DNA from: Musa acuminata AAA Group
Taxonomy: Eukaryota > Streptophyta > Magnoliopsida > Zingiberales > Musaceae
Assembly: GCF_036884655.1 (NCBI RefSeq)
Contig: NC_088340.1
Coordinates: 31,437,501 to 31,501,500, forward strand
Direction: 5' to 3'
Length of the DNA stretch: 64,000 nucleotides
Part shown: positions 35,217-45,616 of the stretch, piece after piece
How the letters are laid out: each line of letters starts with the position of its first letter
How positions within the stretch are numbered: the stretch's first letter is position 1
The notes under the pieces: generated by a model
What the model was told of the DNA's origin: nothing
What the model saw: the letters and a program-made list of their open reading frames with translations, nothing else
Databases searched by the model: none
Position numbers and translations under genes: made by a program

Positions 35217-35388
35217 GGCATCACGCGGAGGAAAGAAAGAAAGAAAAAAAATTTTCTTCCTTCCTTTTGTTTAGCTTCTTCCCTCAAGATCATAATTTAT
35301 ACTTTAATGGATCATTTTGAATTGAAGAAGGAAGAATTCAAATTCATAAACGAAGGGAAAAGAATGAGTCCTTTTTGTGAAGTTCATT

Positions 35389-38300
35389 TTAGGGACAATT
35401 TAGCATGCCTAATTCCCTTCGTATGAATTCAAATTGGTCTTCATTCAAGGCTTTTGTAAATATATCTGCTAATTGATGCTTTGTGTCAATGAATTCTAGA
35501 ACAACATCATTGTTAAGAACATGATTGCGTATGAAATGATGCCTAACGTCGATGTGCTTAGTTCTAGAGTGCTGAATTGGATTTTTAGTAAGGCATATGG
35601 CACTAGTATTATCGCATTTTATGGGAATATTTTTAAGGTGAATTCCATAGTCTTCTAATGTATTTTTCATCCAAATTACTTGTGCACTACATGCACTTGC
35701 AGCAATGTATTCGGCTTCCGCCGTAGATAGTGCGACTGAATTTTGTTTCTTGGAAGTCCAAGAAACAAGTGCATGTCCTACAAATTGGCATGTTCCGGAT
35801 GTACTTTTTCTATCTATCCTGCATCCGCCAAAATCGGCATCTGCATAAGCTATTAGATCGAATTTTTCAGATTTTGGATACCATAATCCTAAATTTGGAG
35901 TTCCTTTAAGATATCTAAATATTCTTTTAACACTCTTAAGATGACATAATTTAGGATTAGATTGAAACCTAGCGCAAAGTCCTACACTAAACATAATATC
36001 CGGTCTAGTCGCAGTGAGGTAGAGTAGACTACCTATCATTCCCCTATATGTTTTTTGATCGAAACTTTCACCATTTTCATCCATATCTAACTTAGTCGCA
36101 GTACTCATAGGGGTGTTTATTGCTTTTGAACTATCCATGTTAAATCGTTTTAACAATTCTAATGTATATTTGGATTGGTTAAGAAATATACCATCACTAA
36201 GTTGTTTGATTTGTAATCCCAAAAAGAAAGTTAATTCACCCATTAAACTCATTTCAAATTCAAGACTCATACATTTGGCAAATGATTCACATAGTGATTC
36301 ATCCGAAGAGCCAAACACAATATCGTCAACATAAATTTGCACAATAAGAAAATTATTTTTAAAATGTTTAATAAACAATGTAGTATCAACCTTGCCTTTG
36401 GTAAAATTATTTAAAATAAGAAAGGAACTAAGCCTTTCATACCAAGCTCTAGGAGCTTGTTTTAAGCCATAGAGAGCTTTAGTCAATTTGAATACATGAT
36501 TAGGAAGAAGAGAATTTTCAAATCCAGGAGGTTGTTCGACAAATACTTCTTCGGAAATAAAGCCATTCAAGAAAGCACTTTTAACATCCATTTGAAATAG
36601 TTTAAAATTATTACTACTAGCATAGGCAAGGAGCATCCTTATGGCTTCTAATCGAGCCACGGGAGCGAAGGTTTCTTCGTAATCGATACCTTCTTCTTGG
36701 TTGAAACCTTTGGCCACTAATCTAGCCTTGTTTCTAACCACGATACCATTTTCGTCTTGCTTGTTTCTAAAGACCCACTTAGTACCTATGACTAAGTGGT
36801 CACTTGGTCTAGGAACAAGCTTCCATACCTCATTCCTCTCAAATTGGTTCAATTCTTCTTGCATTGCAATGATCCAAAAATCATCTTTTAAGGCTTCGTC
36901 AATGCATTTAGGTTCAATTTGAGAAAGGAAAGCGGCGTTAGCACAGAAATTTTTGAAAGAAGAACGAGTTTGAACCCCTTTTGATGTATCTCTTATAATT
37001 TGCTCTTTTGGATGAGCATCTACATACTTCCATTCTTTTGGTAAAGAAATTTCGGAAGAAGATGCATTCAAATGGCTATTTTGAGGAGAGGGTTCATTTA
37101 AATTCAAATTATCAAAACCAAGATCATCATCAAAATCATTTTTCTTTAAATCGGAAATTTCATTAAAAACTACATGAATAGACTCTTCAATTACTAAAGT
37201 TCTTTTATTAAAAACCCGAAAAGATTTAGAAACGGAAGAGTAACCAAGAAAGATGCCTTCATCGGATTTAGCATCAAATTTTCCTAAAGCATCCCTTTCA
37301 TTTAAAATAAAGCATTTACAACCAAAAACTTTAAAATAGGAGATGTTTGGTTTTTTGTTATTCCATAATTCATAGGGAGTTTTGGATAAGGATGGTCTTA
37401 TTAGAACTCTATTCATGATGTAGCAAGCCGTATTTACGGCTTCGGCCCAAAAGTACTTAGGTAAACTATGTTCATTCAACATAGTTCTTGCCATTTCTTG
37501 TAGGTTTCTATTTTTCCTTTCAACTACTCCATTTTGTTGAGGATTTCTTGGAGTTGAGAAGTTGTGATTGTACCCATTACTTTCGCAAAAATTTTGAAAG
37601 TCACGATTTTGGAATTCACCACCGTGATCACTCCGAATTGATGAAATCATGAAGCCTTTTTCGTTTTGAGTGAGTTTACAAAATTTAGAGAAACACTTGA
37701 AGCAATCACTTTTGTGAGCTAAGAAATAGGTCCAAGTGTATCTAGAGTAGTCATCCACAATCACAAAAGCATATTTGTTTCCACCTAGACTTGTTGTATC
37801 AATTGGTCCAAATAAGTCCAAATGGATCAATTGTAATGGTCTAGTAGTGCTAATTTGATTTTTTGGTTTGAAGCTTGTTTTTATTTGTTTGCCTAGTTGA
37901 CATGCATCGCATACTTTGTCCTTAATAAACTTCATATTTGGAATTCCTCGTACTAATTCTTGAGATGAGATCTTAGATATTGTTTTCATGCTTGCATGGC
38001 CTAATCTCCTATGCCAAAGCCAAGCATCATCATTTACGGCGGAGAAGCACATTTCATTACTTAGTTCATCAAGATTGATGGTATAGACATTATTTTGTTT
38101 TAAAGCAATCATAGTCATGTTATGATTTGGTTTTTCAATAATGCACATATTTGATTCAAATCTAACGATGTAACCTTTATCGCATAGTTGACTAATACTC
38201 AAGAGATTATGTTTCAATCCATCAACTAGTAAGACATCATCAATGGAAAAATTAAATTTGTTACCAATAGTTCCCTTGCCAATGATTTTGCCCTTGTTGT

Positions 38301-38427
38301 TGTCTCCGAAGGTAACGTACCCTTCTTCTTTGCTAGTGAGCATAGAGAAATGAGATGGATCTCCAGTCATATGTCTTGAGCATCCACTATCGAGATACCA
38401 TCCCTTGCTCCTAGCTTGTGGGTTTGT
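35389..38427 (-). CDS. pol: Element C pol polyprotein: protease, integrase, RT, RNase H (open)
   Basis: The frame continues from the gag UAG (38428-38430) through [14 protein letters not shown] (protease) to a Met at 38370 and stays open for 993 codons. Counting from that Met: zinc-binding H120, H125, C154, C157; integrase catalytic D185, D248 and E284, with the canonical 35-residue D-E spacing; RT catalytic YVDD at 680-683; RNase H acidic residues in AYADAD (841-846), [10 protein letters not shown] (883-892) and CDNTSA (919-924). It ends [14 protein letters not shown] and stops at 35389-35391. All active-site residues checked are present, so this is the only plausibly functional pol in the window. 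Translation needs readthrough or another way past the UAG. Confidence 0.92.
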   Translation of the reverse strand, partial: TNPQARSKGWYLDSGCSRHMTGDPSHFSMLTSKEEGYVTFGDNNKGKIIGKGTIGNKFNFSIDDVLLVDGLKHNLLSISQLCDKGYIVRFESNMCIIEKPNHNMTMIALKQNNVYTINLDELSNEMCFSAVNDDAWLWHRRLGHASMKTISKISSQELVRGIPNMKFIKDKVCDACQLGKQIKTSFKPKNQISTTRPLQLIHLDLFGPIDTTSLGGNKYAFVIVDDYSRYTWTYFLAHKSDCFKCFSKFCKLTQNEKGFMISSIRSDHGGEFQNRDFQNFCESNGYNHNFSTPRNPQQNGVVERKNRNLQEMARTMLNEHSLPKYFWAEAVNTACYIMNRVLIRPSLSKTPYELWNNKKPNISYFKVFGCKCFILNERDALGKFDAKSDEGIFLGYSSVSKSFRVFNKRTLVIEESIHVVFNEISDLKKNDFDDDLGFDNLNLNEPSPQNSHLNASSSEISLPKEWKYVDAHPKEQIIRDTSKGVQTRSSFKNFCANAAFLSQIEPKCIDEALKDDFWIIAMQEELNQFERNEVWKLVPRPSDHLVIGTKWVFRNKQDENGIVVRNKARLVAKGFNQEEGIDYEETFAPVARLEAIRMLLAYASSNNFKLFQMDVKSAFLNGFISEEVFVEQPPGFENSLLPNHVFKLTKALYGLKQAPRAWYERLSSFLILNNFTKGKVDTTLFIKHFKNNFLIVQIYVDDIVFGSSDESLCESFAKCMSLEFEMSLMGELTFFLGLQIKQLSDGIFLNQSKYTLELLKRFNMDSSKAINTPMSTATKLDMDENGESFDQKTYRGMIGSLLYLTATRPDIMFSVGLCARFQSNPKLCHLKSVKRIFRYLKGTPNLGLWYPKSEKFDLIAYADADFGGCRIDRKSTSGTCQFVGHALVSWTSKKQNSVALSTAEAEYIAASACSAQVIWMKNTLEDYGIHLKNIPIKCDNTSAICLTKNPIQHSRTKHIDVRHHFIRNHVLNNDVVLEFIDTKHQLADIFTKALNEDQFEFIRRELGMLNCP

Positions 38428-39993
38428 CTACAAAAGAGGATGATTTTTAGGTACCCATTTGATTTTGGGTGCCTCAAAAATTGACCCACTAACTTTGTTA
38501 TTTATGATTGAATTCTTTATAGTTCCTTTAGGAACCCATATTAATTTTTGTGAACTAATTTTCCTAAATGGGCATTTGTAGGCAATATGTCCGGATTTGC
38601 AACAAAAGTTGCATTTCATATAAGAGGAAACATGTAATGTAGGTCCTTTTATGAAAGTGGTAGGATTTTGATGTAATCCTTTTACAAATCCAATTCCATT
38701 TCTATTTGCGATGTGACCCTTGTGTGCAAGGATCATATCTAATCCTTTGCTACCAACCTTAAACTTGTTTAAGGTTTCCTTAAGAAGTAAATTTTCATTT
38801 TATATTGCTTCTAAGTGCTCACACTTAGAGCATGGAGGAGTTTGAAGACTATCAAACTTATCTTGTAGCAAAGCATGCTCTTTCTTTAAGATACTTAACT
38901 TCTTGCTAACAGTTCTATATTCATCAAATAATTCATGAAAAGCGATAGATAGTTCTTCAAAAGATAAGTCTTCATTAAATAAATCACATACCTCTTCTCC
39001 TAACGCCATTAGCGCGTAATGAGCAACTTGCTCGGTGTTGGACTCCTCTTCTTCGGATGCGCTTGAATCATCCCACGTTGCCTTGAATGCCTTCTTCTTT
39101 GATGTTCTTTTTTTGGCTTGAGGACAATCGTTCTTATAGTGTCCCGGTTTTTTGCATTCATAGCAAATCACTTGGTCCTTCTTTTGTTCAAATTTATTTT
39201 TTGTATTATTTTTAAATCTGTTCTTTCTTAAATATTTTTTAAACTTTTGAGTCAAAAGTGCAATGTCATTGTCACTGTCCTCATCACTTGATGTTCCTTT
39301 CAAGTGGTCTTCTTGTGATTTGAGTGCCATATCCTTCCTGTTCTTTGGAAGGGGGTTCTCGAGTTCGTCATGAGCTTGACATGTCATTTCGTAGGTCATT
39401 AGAGACCCAATGAGTTCTTCAAGAGGGAATGCTTTAAGGTCTTTGGCCTCTTGAATGGCCGTAACTTTTGGATCCCAACTTTTAGGGAGGGATCTTAAGA
39501 TTTTAGTTACTAATTCAAAGTTAGTAAAATCTTTACCAAGAGCTTTGAGTCCATTGATGACATCCGTAAACCGGGTGTACATGTCTCCGATGGACTCACT
39601 TGGTTTCATTCGGAAAAGTTCGTAAGAGTGCACAAGGATGTTGATTTTGGACCCTTTCACTCGGCTAGTGCCTTCATGAGTGACCTCAAGAGTTCTCCAA
39701 ATATCAAAAGCCGAATCACACATTGAAACACGATTAAATTCGTTTTTGTCTAGTGCACAAAACAAGGCATTCATAGCCTTTGCATTTAAAGCAAAAACCT
39801 TCTTCTCCGATTCATCCCATTCGCTCATCGGAAGAGAAGATTTTTGAAATCCATTCTCGACAATAGACCAAAGCTCAAAGTCCATAGAAATGAGGAAGAT
39901 TCTCATGCGAGTCTTCCAATATGTGTAATCCGACCCATTAAACAAAGGTGGTCGTGCAATAGAATGGCCCTCTTGCATGCCGGAGTAAGCCAT
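38428..39993 (-). pseudogene. gag: Element C gag, one internal stop
   Basis: ATG 39993 (MAYSGMQEGHSIARPPLFNG). Capsid blocks DYTYWKTRMRIFLISMD, MNALFCALDKNEF and SWDPKVTAIQEAKDL. CCHC zinc knuckle at residues 277-290 (C277, C280, H285, C290), then an acidic region. TAA at 38800-38802 replaces an expected Gln (LEAI*NEN). The same frame continues through MILAHKGHIANRNGIGF and a second knuckle (CNFCCKSGHIAYKC) to NHPLL and UAG at 38428-38430. One base change separates it from an open frame. Gag builds the particle and binds RNA. Confidence 0.9.
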
Positions 39994-40031
39994 CTCTTTT
40001 GGGTATTAAACCAAATATGAGAGATAACCTT

Positions 40032-40043
40032 GCTCTGATACCA
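40032..40043 (-). other. Primer binding site of element C
   Basis: Minus TGGTATCAGAGC, a perfect 12-base complement of initiator-Met tRNA, two bases from the 5' LTR. Confidence 0.93.
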
Positions 40044-40045
40044 CT

Positions 40046-41226
40046 TGTTAGGATCGGAGCGGCACTAAGAGGGGGGGGAGAATTAGTGCAGCGGATTAAA
40101 ACTTCGATTTTAATCAAAATCTTTCGTACGTTAAGAACGAAACTTGAGAAATTTAACTTGAAGGCGTATTCTTGAAGTTGCGCAGCAAGAGTAATAAGGA
40201 ACTAAAGCAGTAAAAAGATTTGCAGTAATGTAAATGATAATAATAAAAAGCAAACCAGAGATTACGCCGATTTTTAGAGTGGTTCGGTCAAATGACCTAC
40301 TCCACTTGCGAGGCCCCTCTTCGATGAGGCTCCCACCTTCCACTAGCAAGTCTCTTGAAATGGAAGGGTAAACACCCCTCTTACAACCTTTTACAAGCAG
40401 CTCAACCTCTTACAAATTTTCAATAAGAAAGGAGGAGGAGAACTCTCTAGCAAATTGAAAACAAGACTTGCTAAGACTTTCTAAAACTTTTCTTTCAATC
40501 AAAATGCTTTTCAAAAGTTGTAACCTCAACTGAGATTTGAGGGGTATTTATAGGCCTCAAGAGGATTCAAATTTTGGGCTCCAAAATTTGAATTCTCTTA
40601 GGGTTCCCGGTGCTGGCGGTTCCACCACCCAGCCAGGCGGTGCCACCACCCAGCGCTCGGGTGCTGGGCGGTTTCACCGCCCAGCCAGGCGGTGCCACCG
40701 CCTGGCTTTCCGATTCATTGGTTTGGCTTAATTTTAGCCCAAACCAAATTTGACTTTGGGCCCAGTTGGCCCCTAACCAGGATATAGGATTATCTCTTAA
40801 TCCTAATCCTAATTACAAGTGAACTACATAACACAAAAAAACATCCTAAGCAAGTTTTTTTTTTTTAACCGCGAACGTCGAGTCTTGTTCCGGCGAGCTT
40901 TCCGATGAACTTCTTCCGACGGACTCCTTACAAGCTCCCAATCTTTGTGATGACTTTAACGAGTAGCCGAGCCTTCTCGGTGATCTCCGCGAGCCTCCGA
41001 CGATTTCTTCGGCGAACTTGTGACACGTTCCCGATTTCTTCTTGGTTGGTTCCGGCAGCATCTCCGATAATTCTTCGGTCTCTTAAACGTCCATCGAGCT
41101 CGACTCCGGTATCCTTGCTTTATGTTTTCTGGTTATCGTAGTTAATCCTGCACACTTAACTCAATAATATGGATTAGATCAATTAACCCACCAATTGATT
41201 ATATCATCAAAATCCGAGATTCAACA
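40046..41226 (-). repeat. 5' LTR of element C
   Basis: 1,181 bp, TGTTAGGATCGG to ATTCAACA. Minus TATA at 40545-40552; palindromes (GGCGGTGCCACCGCC type) at about 40614-40702; TTCCGRCGA-like motifs at about 40885-41060. Confidence 0.93.
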
Positions 41227-43982
41227 ACAACTTGTGCACAGCATGCACTTGCTGCAATATATTCAGCTTCGGTTGTTGATAGTGCAACCGAGTTTTGTTT
41301 CTTAGATGACCAGGAAACAAGGGCATGTCCTAAGAATTGACATGTACCTGATGTGCTTTTCTATCTAGTCTACAGCTAGTGAAGTTCGCATCAGCATAAG
41401 CAATTAACTCAAGCTTCTCTGATTTTTGATATCCTAATCCTAGATTTGTGGTACCATTAAGATATCTGAGTATTCTTTTAACTGCTTTGAGATGAGATAT
41501 CTTAGGGTTTGATTGAAATCTAGCACAAAGTCCTACACTGAACATTATGTCTGGTCTAGTTGCAGTGAGGTAAAGTAAACTTCCTATCATACCCCTGTAG
41601 GTTTTTTGATCGAAGCTTTCTCCACTTTCATCAATTTCTAACTTAGTGGAAGTGCTCATAGGAGTGTTAATAGCTTTTGAGTTATTCATATTAAACTTCT
41701 TTAGTAAACTCATAGCATATTTAGTTTGACTAATAAAGATGCCATTGCTTAGTTGTTTGATTTGTAGCCCTAAGAAGAATGTTAACTCTCCCATTAGACT
41801 CATTTCGAATTCAAGACTCATAGTTTTGGCAAAGGATTCACAAAGAGATTCATTCGTAAAGCCAAAGATAATATCATCAACATAAATTTGAACAATGAGA
41901 AAATTATTTTCAAAGTTCTTGATAAATAATGTAGTATCAACCTTGCCTTTTATGAAATTATTTTCAATAAGAAAAGAACTAAGTCTCTCATACCAAGCCC
42001 TTGGAGCTTGTTTTAAACCATAGAGAGCTTTAGTTAATCTAAACACATGATTACGGAGACTATTATTTTCAAATCCAGGAGGTTGTTCAACATAGACTTC
42101 TTCGAAAATAAAGCCATTAAGAAAAGCGCTTTTAACATCCATCTGAAATAATTTAAAATTATTACTACTAGCGTAGGCAAGGAGCATTCTTATGGCTTCT
42201 AATCGAGCCACAGGAGCGAAGGTTTCTTCATAATCGATACCTTCTTCTTAATTGAAACCTTTGGCCACTAATCTAGCCTTGTTTCTAACCACGATACCAT
42301 TTTCATCTTGCTTGTTTCTAAAGACCCATTTAGTACCAATAACTAAATGGTCATTTGGCCTAGGAACAAGCGTCCATACCTCATTTATCTCAAATTGATT
42401 CAATTCATCTTGCATTGCGATAATCCATGAATCATCTTTCATGGCTTCATCAACACATTTGGGTTCAATTTGGGAGAGAAATGCGGCGTTGGCACAAAAA
42501 TCTTTAAAAGAAGATCGTGTTTGAACCCCCTTTGATGTGTCTCCTAAGATTAGCTCTTTAGGATGAGCATCTACATACTTCCAATCCTTGGGTAAGGAAA
42601 TCTGGGAAGTGGATGTATCCAAGTTGCTAGTTGGAGATGGGGTTGCGTTTAAATTCAAAGAATCAAAATTAACATCATCGTCAAGATCATTTTTCCTAAT
42701 TTTGGAAATCTCATTGAAAACAACATGGATGGATTCTTCAATAATTAAAGTTCTTTTATTGAAAATACGAAAAGCTTTAGAAACCGAAGAATAACCAAGA
42801 AAGATTCCTTCATCAGATTTAGCATTGAATTTTCCTAAGTTATCCTTTTCATTTAAGATAAAACATTTACACCCAAAGACTTTAAAATATGAGACATTGG
42901 GTTTTTTGTTATTCCATAACTCATAAGGAGTTTTGGTGAGTAAGGGTCTTACTAGAACTCTATTCAAAATATAGCATGTAGTGTTTACGGCTTCGGCCCA
43001 AAAATATTTGGGTAGGCTATGTTCATTCAACATGGTTCTTGCCATTTCTTGTAGATTTTGATTTTTTCTTTCTACTACCCCATTTTGTTGAGGATTTCTT
43101 AGAGTAGAGAAGTTATGGTTGTATCCATTGAGTTCACAGAATTCTTGGAAGTCATGGTTTTGAAATTCTCCACCATGGTCACTTCTAATTGACGAAATCA
43201 TAGAACCCTTCTGATTTTGAACAAGTTTACAGAACTTGGTAAAATATTTAAAGCATTCATTTTTTTGTGTTAAGAAGTAGGTCCATGTATATCTGCTATA
43301 GTCATCAACAATGACAAAGGCGTACTTGCTACCTCCAAGACTCGATGTAGAGATTGGTCCGAATAAGTCCATATGGATCAATTGTAAGGGCCTACAAGTG
43401 CTTATTTGATTCTTAGCTTTAAAACCACCCTTAATTTGTTTACCTAATTGGCAAGCATCACATATATTATCTTTGATGAACTTGATATGAGGAATTCCTC
43501 TTACAAGTTCTCTAGATGATATTTGAGTGATTAGTTTCATGCTAGCATGACCTAATCTTCTATGTTATAGCCAAGCATCCTCATTCATAACCGCAAAACA
43601 CATTTCATCACATAAATCATTGATGTCAATAGTGTATACGTTATTTTGTTTTAATGCAATCATAGACATGTTCTTATGTGGTTTTTCAATGATGCAAGCA
43701 TTAGATTCGAATTTGACAGTGTATCCTTTATCACATAATTGACTAATGCTCAAGAGGTTATGTTTTAAACCATCAACTAACAAAACATCTTCAATAAAGA
43801 AGTTGGATTTATTACCTATGGTTCCTTTACCAATGATTTTACCCTTGTTGTTGTCTCCGAAGGTGACAGCCTTCGTCTATGCTAGTGAGCTTAGAGAATT
43901 GAGATGGATCTCCGGTCATATGCCTTGAGCATCCACTATCAAGGTACCATCTCTTGCTCCTAGCTTGCGATGATGTGGGTTT
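41227..43982 (-). pseudogene. pol: Element B protease-integrase-RT-RNase H (5' part), broken
   Basis: Downstream of gag UAG 43983-43985 the frame reads the protease DSGCSRHM block. It is then shifted by a 2-nt loss near 43866 (GTGACAGCC versus GTGACATAGCC in A). Integrase 43540-42248 keeps SDHGGEF and VVERKN but is preceded by a Trp-to-stop in WLWHRR (43562-43567). A Gln-to-stop lies near 42247. RT from 42211 includes YVDDIIFG, intact. A single-base loss near 41358 (in RKSTSG) shifts RNase H. The remainder, [18 protein letters not shown] and AEYIAAS, runs to 41227 and joins 31856 across element C. Confidence 0.9.
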
Positions 43983-45566
43983 CTACAAGAAAGGATAATT
44001 TTTAGGTACCCATTTGCTTTTGGGTGCCTCAAAGATAGATCTACATTGTTTATCATGTTGCATAGAGTTTATCATGGTTCCTTTAGGAACCCAAATCAAT
44101 TTGTTTGGACTAATTTTCTTGAATGGACAGTAAAGTGTCTTGTGTCCAATTTTGTAACAAAAGTTACATTTTGCTTGGTGTTGAACATGTAAGATGGGGC
44201 CTTTTATAAAGGTGGTTGGATTTAGGTGAGGACTTCTCACAAATCCAATTCCACTTCTTTTTGGAACGTGACCCTTGTTTGCAAGGATCATGTTCAATGA
44301 CTTGCTACCAACCTCGAATTTCTTCAAGGTGTTCTTGAGTAGCAGGTTTTCTTTTTGAAAAGTTTCTAGATCATGACATTTGATACATGAATTTAAACTA
44401 TCATGATGTTCAATTTTTAACTTATCAAAATCACAAGTAAGACTATCATGTTCTTTTTTCAACAATTTGTATTTTCTATTGATAATCTTGCATTCATCAA
44501 ATAAGTCATGGAAGGCATTTAATAATTCATCGAAAGATAACTCAGCATCTAATAAATTTGTTACCTCCTCTCCGATGGCCATTAAGGCGTAATGAGCTAC
44601 TTGCTTGGTGTTAGACTCCTCTTCTTCAGACGCGCTCGAATCATCCCATGTTGCTTTGAGCACCTTCTTCTTTGTTGTTCTCTTCTTGGCTTGAGGACAG
44701 TCACTCTTGTAGTGTCCCGACTTTTTGCACTCATAGTAAATAACTTGATCCTTCTTGGGTTCAAGTTTATTTTTAGTATCATTCTTAAACTTGTTTCTTT
44801 TAATGAACTTTTTAAATTTTCTTGTTAGAAGTGCTAGGTCATCGTCACAGTCCTCATCACTTGAGTTTTCTCTCAAGTGGTCTTCCAAAGTTCTAAGTGT
44901 CATATCCTTCCTGTTCTTTGGAAGGATGTCTTCTTGCTCTTCATGAGCTTTGCAAGTCATCTCGTAGGTCATTAATGACCCAATTAGTTCTTCAAGAGGG
45001 AAGTTGTTTAGATCTTTTGCCTCTTGAATAGCAGTGACTTTAGGATCCCAACTCTTAGGAAGGGATCTTAGTATCTTATTTACGAGCTCAAAATCTGAAA
45101 AACTTTTTTCGAGTCCTTTTAGACCGTTGACAACATCCGTGAAACGGGTAAACATGTCGCCAATAGTTTCACTCAGTTTCATCCGAAAAAGTTCAAAAGA
45201 GTGTAACAAAAGATTGATTTTTGACTCTTTCACTCTACTTGTGCCTTCATGAGTCACCTCGAGTGTGTGCCAAATATCAAATGCAGTTTCACAAATCGAA
45301 ACACGATTAAACTCGTTTTTGTCAAGTGCGCAAAATAAGGCATTCATAGCCTTTGCATTAAGAGCGAAAGCCTTCTTCTCCGAATCGTTCCAATCGATCA
45401 TTGGAAGAGAAGACTTTGAAAAACCATTCTCGACAAGATTCCAGAGTTCAACGTCCATAGAAATAAGGAAGATCCTCATTCGGGTCTTCCAATAGGTGTA
45501 GTCCGTCCCATTAAACATGGGTGGACGTGTAATGGAATGGCCCTCTTGGTTTCCGGCGTAAGCCAT
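43983..45566 (-). CDS. gag: Element B gag (open, 527 codons)
   Basis: ATG 45566 (MAYAGNQEGHSITRPPMFNG) to UAG 43983-43985 without interruption. Capsid blocks as in A and C. The first zinc knuckle reads YYECKKSGHYKSDC, with the first Cys changed to Tyr; the second reads CNFCYKIGHKTLYC. Coiled-coil-like Lys/Leu-rich sequence lies between (RKYKLLKKEHDSLTCDFDKL). The frame is complete but the lost Cys probably weakens RNA binding. The UAG is the same gag-pol boundary stop seen in A and C. Confidence 0.88.
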   Translation of the reverse strand: MAYAGNQEGHSITRPPMFNGTDYTYWKTRMRIFLISMDVELWNLVENGFSKSSLPMIDWNDSEKKAFALNAKAMNALFCALDKNEFNRVSICETAFDIWHTLEVTHEGTSRVKESKINLLLHSFELFRMKLSETIGDMFTRFTDVVNGLKGLEKSFSDFELVNKILRSLPKSWDPKVTAIQEAKDLNNFPLEELIGSLMTYEMTCKAHEEQEDILPKNRKDMTLRTLEDHLRENSSDEDCDDDLALLTRKFKKFIKRNKFKNDTKNKLEPKKDQVIYYECKKSGHYKSDCPQAKKRTTKKKVLKATWDDSSASEEEESNTKQVAHYALMAIGEEVTNLLDAELSFDELLNAFHDLFDECKIINRKYKLLKKEHDSLTCDFDKLKIEHHDSLNSCIKCHDLETFQKENLLLKNTLKKFEVGSKSLNMILANKGHVPKRSGIGFVRSPHLNPTTFIKGPILHVQHQAKCNFCYKIGHKTLYCPFKKISPNKLIWVPKGTMINSMQHDKQCRSIFEAPKSKWVPKNYPFL

Positions 45567-45602
45567 CTCTCTTGGGTTTTAATCCATTTGAGAGTTAACC
45601 GG

Positions 45603-45614
45603 GCTCTGATACCA
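45603..45614 (-). other. Primer binding site of element B
   Basis: Minus TGGTATCAGAGC, perfect match to the initiator-Met complement, two bases from the LTR. Confidence 0.93.
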
Positions 45615-45616
45615 AT

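Larger units (their letters stand above)
31857..41226 (-). mobile_element. SIRE-like Copia element C, nearly intact
   Basis: 9,370 bp with LTRs 31857-32985 and 40046-41226, ACAAC duplications at 31852-31856 and 41227-41231. Gag (one internal stop), an in-frame UAG, an open 993-codon pol, a further ORF in the envelope position, a perfect primer site and polypurine tracts are all present. The LTRs differ by roughly a dozen substitutions by eye plus a 52-bp length difference, so it is the most recent insertion in the nest. It is a different subfamily from A and B. Confidence 0.94.
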
